Under the pieces are notes generated by a model. It was not told where the DNA came from. It was given only the letters and a program-made list of their open reading frames with translations, and did no database searches. The position numbers and the translations under genes are program-made. DNA of 7,554 nucleotides, taken from NCBI GenBank assembly GCA_003022685.1, contig PXSV01000182.1, positions 1-7,554 of the forward strand, read 5' to 3'. The stretch is from Halobacteriales archaeon SW_9_67_24 (GTDB lineage: Archaea > Halobacteriota > Halobacteria > Halobacteriales > Halococcaceae). Of this stretch, positions 6,550-7,554 are shown one piece after another. Position 1 is the first letter of the stretch; the number at the start of each line of letters is the position of its first letter.

Positions 6550-7554
6550 GCCACGAAGTCGGCGGCGCGGGCTACGAGGGCGGATCGAGCACGCTCGGCG
6601 ATCGGTTCTACCCGCTCTATCGGTTGTTGTTCGACGAGGACGGCGACTTCGTCGACGACATGGAGCGGAAGATCGCCGAGGCGCGGATGGGCGATACCGT
6701 CGAGATGTACCTCTCGCGCGCGCTCGCGATCGGCGTCATCTCCGGCGCGCTGCTGTGGTTCGTCGCCACCCTCGCCGGCTACGCCGTCGTGGAGCTGTTC
6801 GTCACCGAGGTGCCGAAGCTGACCGATCTCCGGATCCTCTACGGCACGGCGCTCGACGTTTTCGAGGCGATCAAGATCCCGCTGCTCGTCGCGGTCTCGG
6901 GCCTCGTCTTCGGGCTCGTCGGCTTCGCGTTCGGGTTCGCTCTCGATCGGCGGGCTGAACCAGCTCGAGATCTTCGAGGCGATGGCCGAGGCCGAGGACA
7001 CCTACGGCGAGGTCGCCAAGGAGTTCGAGAGCATCTATCTCGAAACCGAGTACTTCGACACCGACTACCGAACGGCGATCAGAAAGCAGACCGCACGGAC
7101 GCCGAGCGAGGAGCTGGGGCAGTTTTTGACGGACATGCTCTCGATCATCGACTCCGGCGGGGACATGACCGACTTCCTGAAGGACAAGAAGGACAAACAC
7201 CTCCGGACGGCGAAACAGGAGCAGTCCCTGGTGCTCGAAACCCTCGAGCTGTTCGGCGAGATGTACATCACGCTCTCGGTGTTCCCCCTTCTATTGATCA
7301 TCATTCTCGTGGTGATGAGCATGATCGGTGGCTCCCAGACCACGCTGCTGTACGTCACCGTCTACGCGCTGATCCCGCTGATCGCCATCGGCTTTATCAT
7401 CCTCGTCTCGACGGTCCAACAGGAAGAGGTCGGCGACGGCTACCTCCGGCCGGACGGCGTCGAGGACGAGTGGAGCGGGAAATCGGGGCTCGGGCAGATC
7501 ACGGATCTCGGCGTCGTCGAGCGCTACACCGACACACACGCCGTGTTCGATCGG
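6546..7554 (+). pseudogene. pilC: pilC, type IV pilus membrane platform (T2SF), frameshifted with internal deletion, 3' partial
   Basis: PilC is the multi-spanning membrane protein on which PilB acts. Translation starts at GTG 6546, overlapping the pilB stop (GTGA). The first frame gives ~131 residues: a soluble N-terminus (GDRFYPLYRLLFDEDGDFVD), one membrane helix (ALAIGVISGALLWFVATLAG) and a second (IPLLVAVSGLVFGLVGFAFG). From about 6940 the recognisable sequence continues in the next frame as LSIGGLNQLEIFEAMAEAED, then ETEYFDTDYRTAIRKQ, FLTDMLSIIDSGGDMTDF, and two more membrane helices (VFPLLLIIILVVMSMI; VYALIPLIAIGFIILVS), running off the window at 205 residues. The segment that normally joins these parts, a basic loop plus the LLPDA-type start of the first T2SF helix (roughly 30-35 residues), is missing. 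The first frame stays open to the window end but with arginine-rich, non-homologous residues. The gene is thus probably non-functional, unless the sequence contains an assembly error. Confidence 0.85.

Noticed and set aside
6823..6945. Programmed ribosomal frameshift in pilC instead of a mutation
   Set aside because: A shift could join the two frames but not supply the missing conserved segment, and no clear slippery site with a following structure was seen at the junction.
1..7554. CRISPR arrays, tRNA or rRNA genes, insertion sequences or phage genes
   Set aside because: No regularly spaced repeats, cloverleaf-like segments, transposase or integrase motifs were found. The repeats present are short and local.

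Overview
The window looks like chromosomal DNA from a halophilic archaeon (class Halobacteria). It is GC-rich and the encoded proteins are strongly acidic. Starts are preceded by short AT-rich TATA-like boxes about 20-30 bases upstream, as in leaderless or near-leaderless archaeal transcripts. The families are typical of haloarchaea: a Bat-type HTH_10 regulator, an Lrp/AsnC regulator, and the PilB/PilC archaeal pilus machinery. The genus cannot be fixed from this sequence alone. All genes read on the + strand.

Layout. Positions 2-391 hold the C-terminal catalytic end of a histidine kinase whose start lies outside the window. A gap of about 310 bases follows, with a perfect 14-base palindrome and a TATA-like box. 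Then comes a 547-residue regulator (702-2345) with receiver, GAF, Bat-associated and HTH_10 domains. Next is an Lrp/AsnC regulator (2392-2883) and a class I/II aminotransferase (2939-4078), probably one transcription unit. The 55 bases between these two genes are densely structured: two hairpins with the same AGA loop, an outer stem that could hide the aminotransferase ribosome-binding site and start codon, and a 20-codon mini-ORF that joins the two genes by stop/start overlaps. After a good promoter at 4174-4181 comes a type IV pilus/secretion ATPase, PilB (4204-6549). The membrane platform gene pilC follows with a 4-base overlap (6546 to the window end).

The clearest anomaly is in pilC. The reading frame changes at about 6934-6942, and the conserved stretch expected there (end of the second membrane helix region through the first T2SF helix) is absent. 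This looks like an internal deletion of roughly 100 bases that is not a multiple of three, leaving a broken gene. The neighbouring pilB appears intact, with all nucleotide-binding motifs. Its acidic tail carries an imperfect DNA repeat read in two different frames.

Functionally the window groups into a sensory block (kinase plus REC-HTH_10 regulator), an amino-acid metabolism block (Lrp-type regulator plus aminotransferase) and the start of a pilus assembly operon. I saw no CRISPR array, tRNA, rRNA, transposase or integrase.
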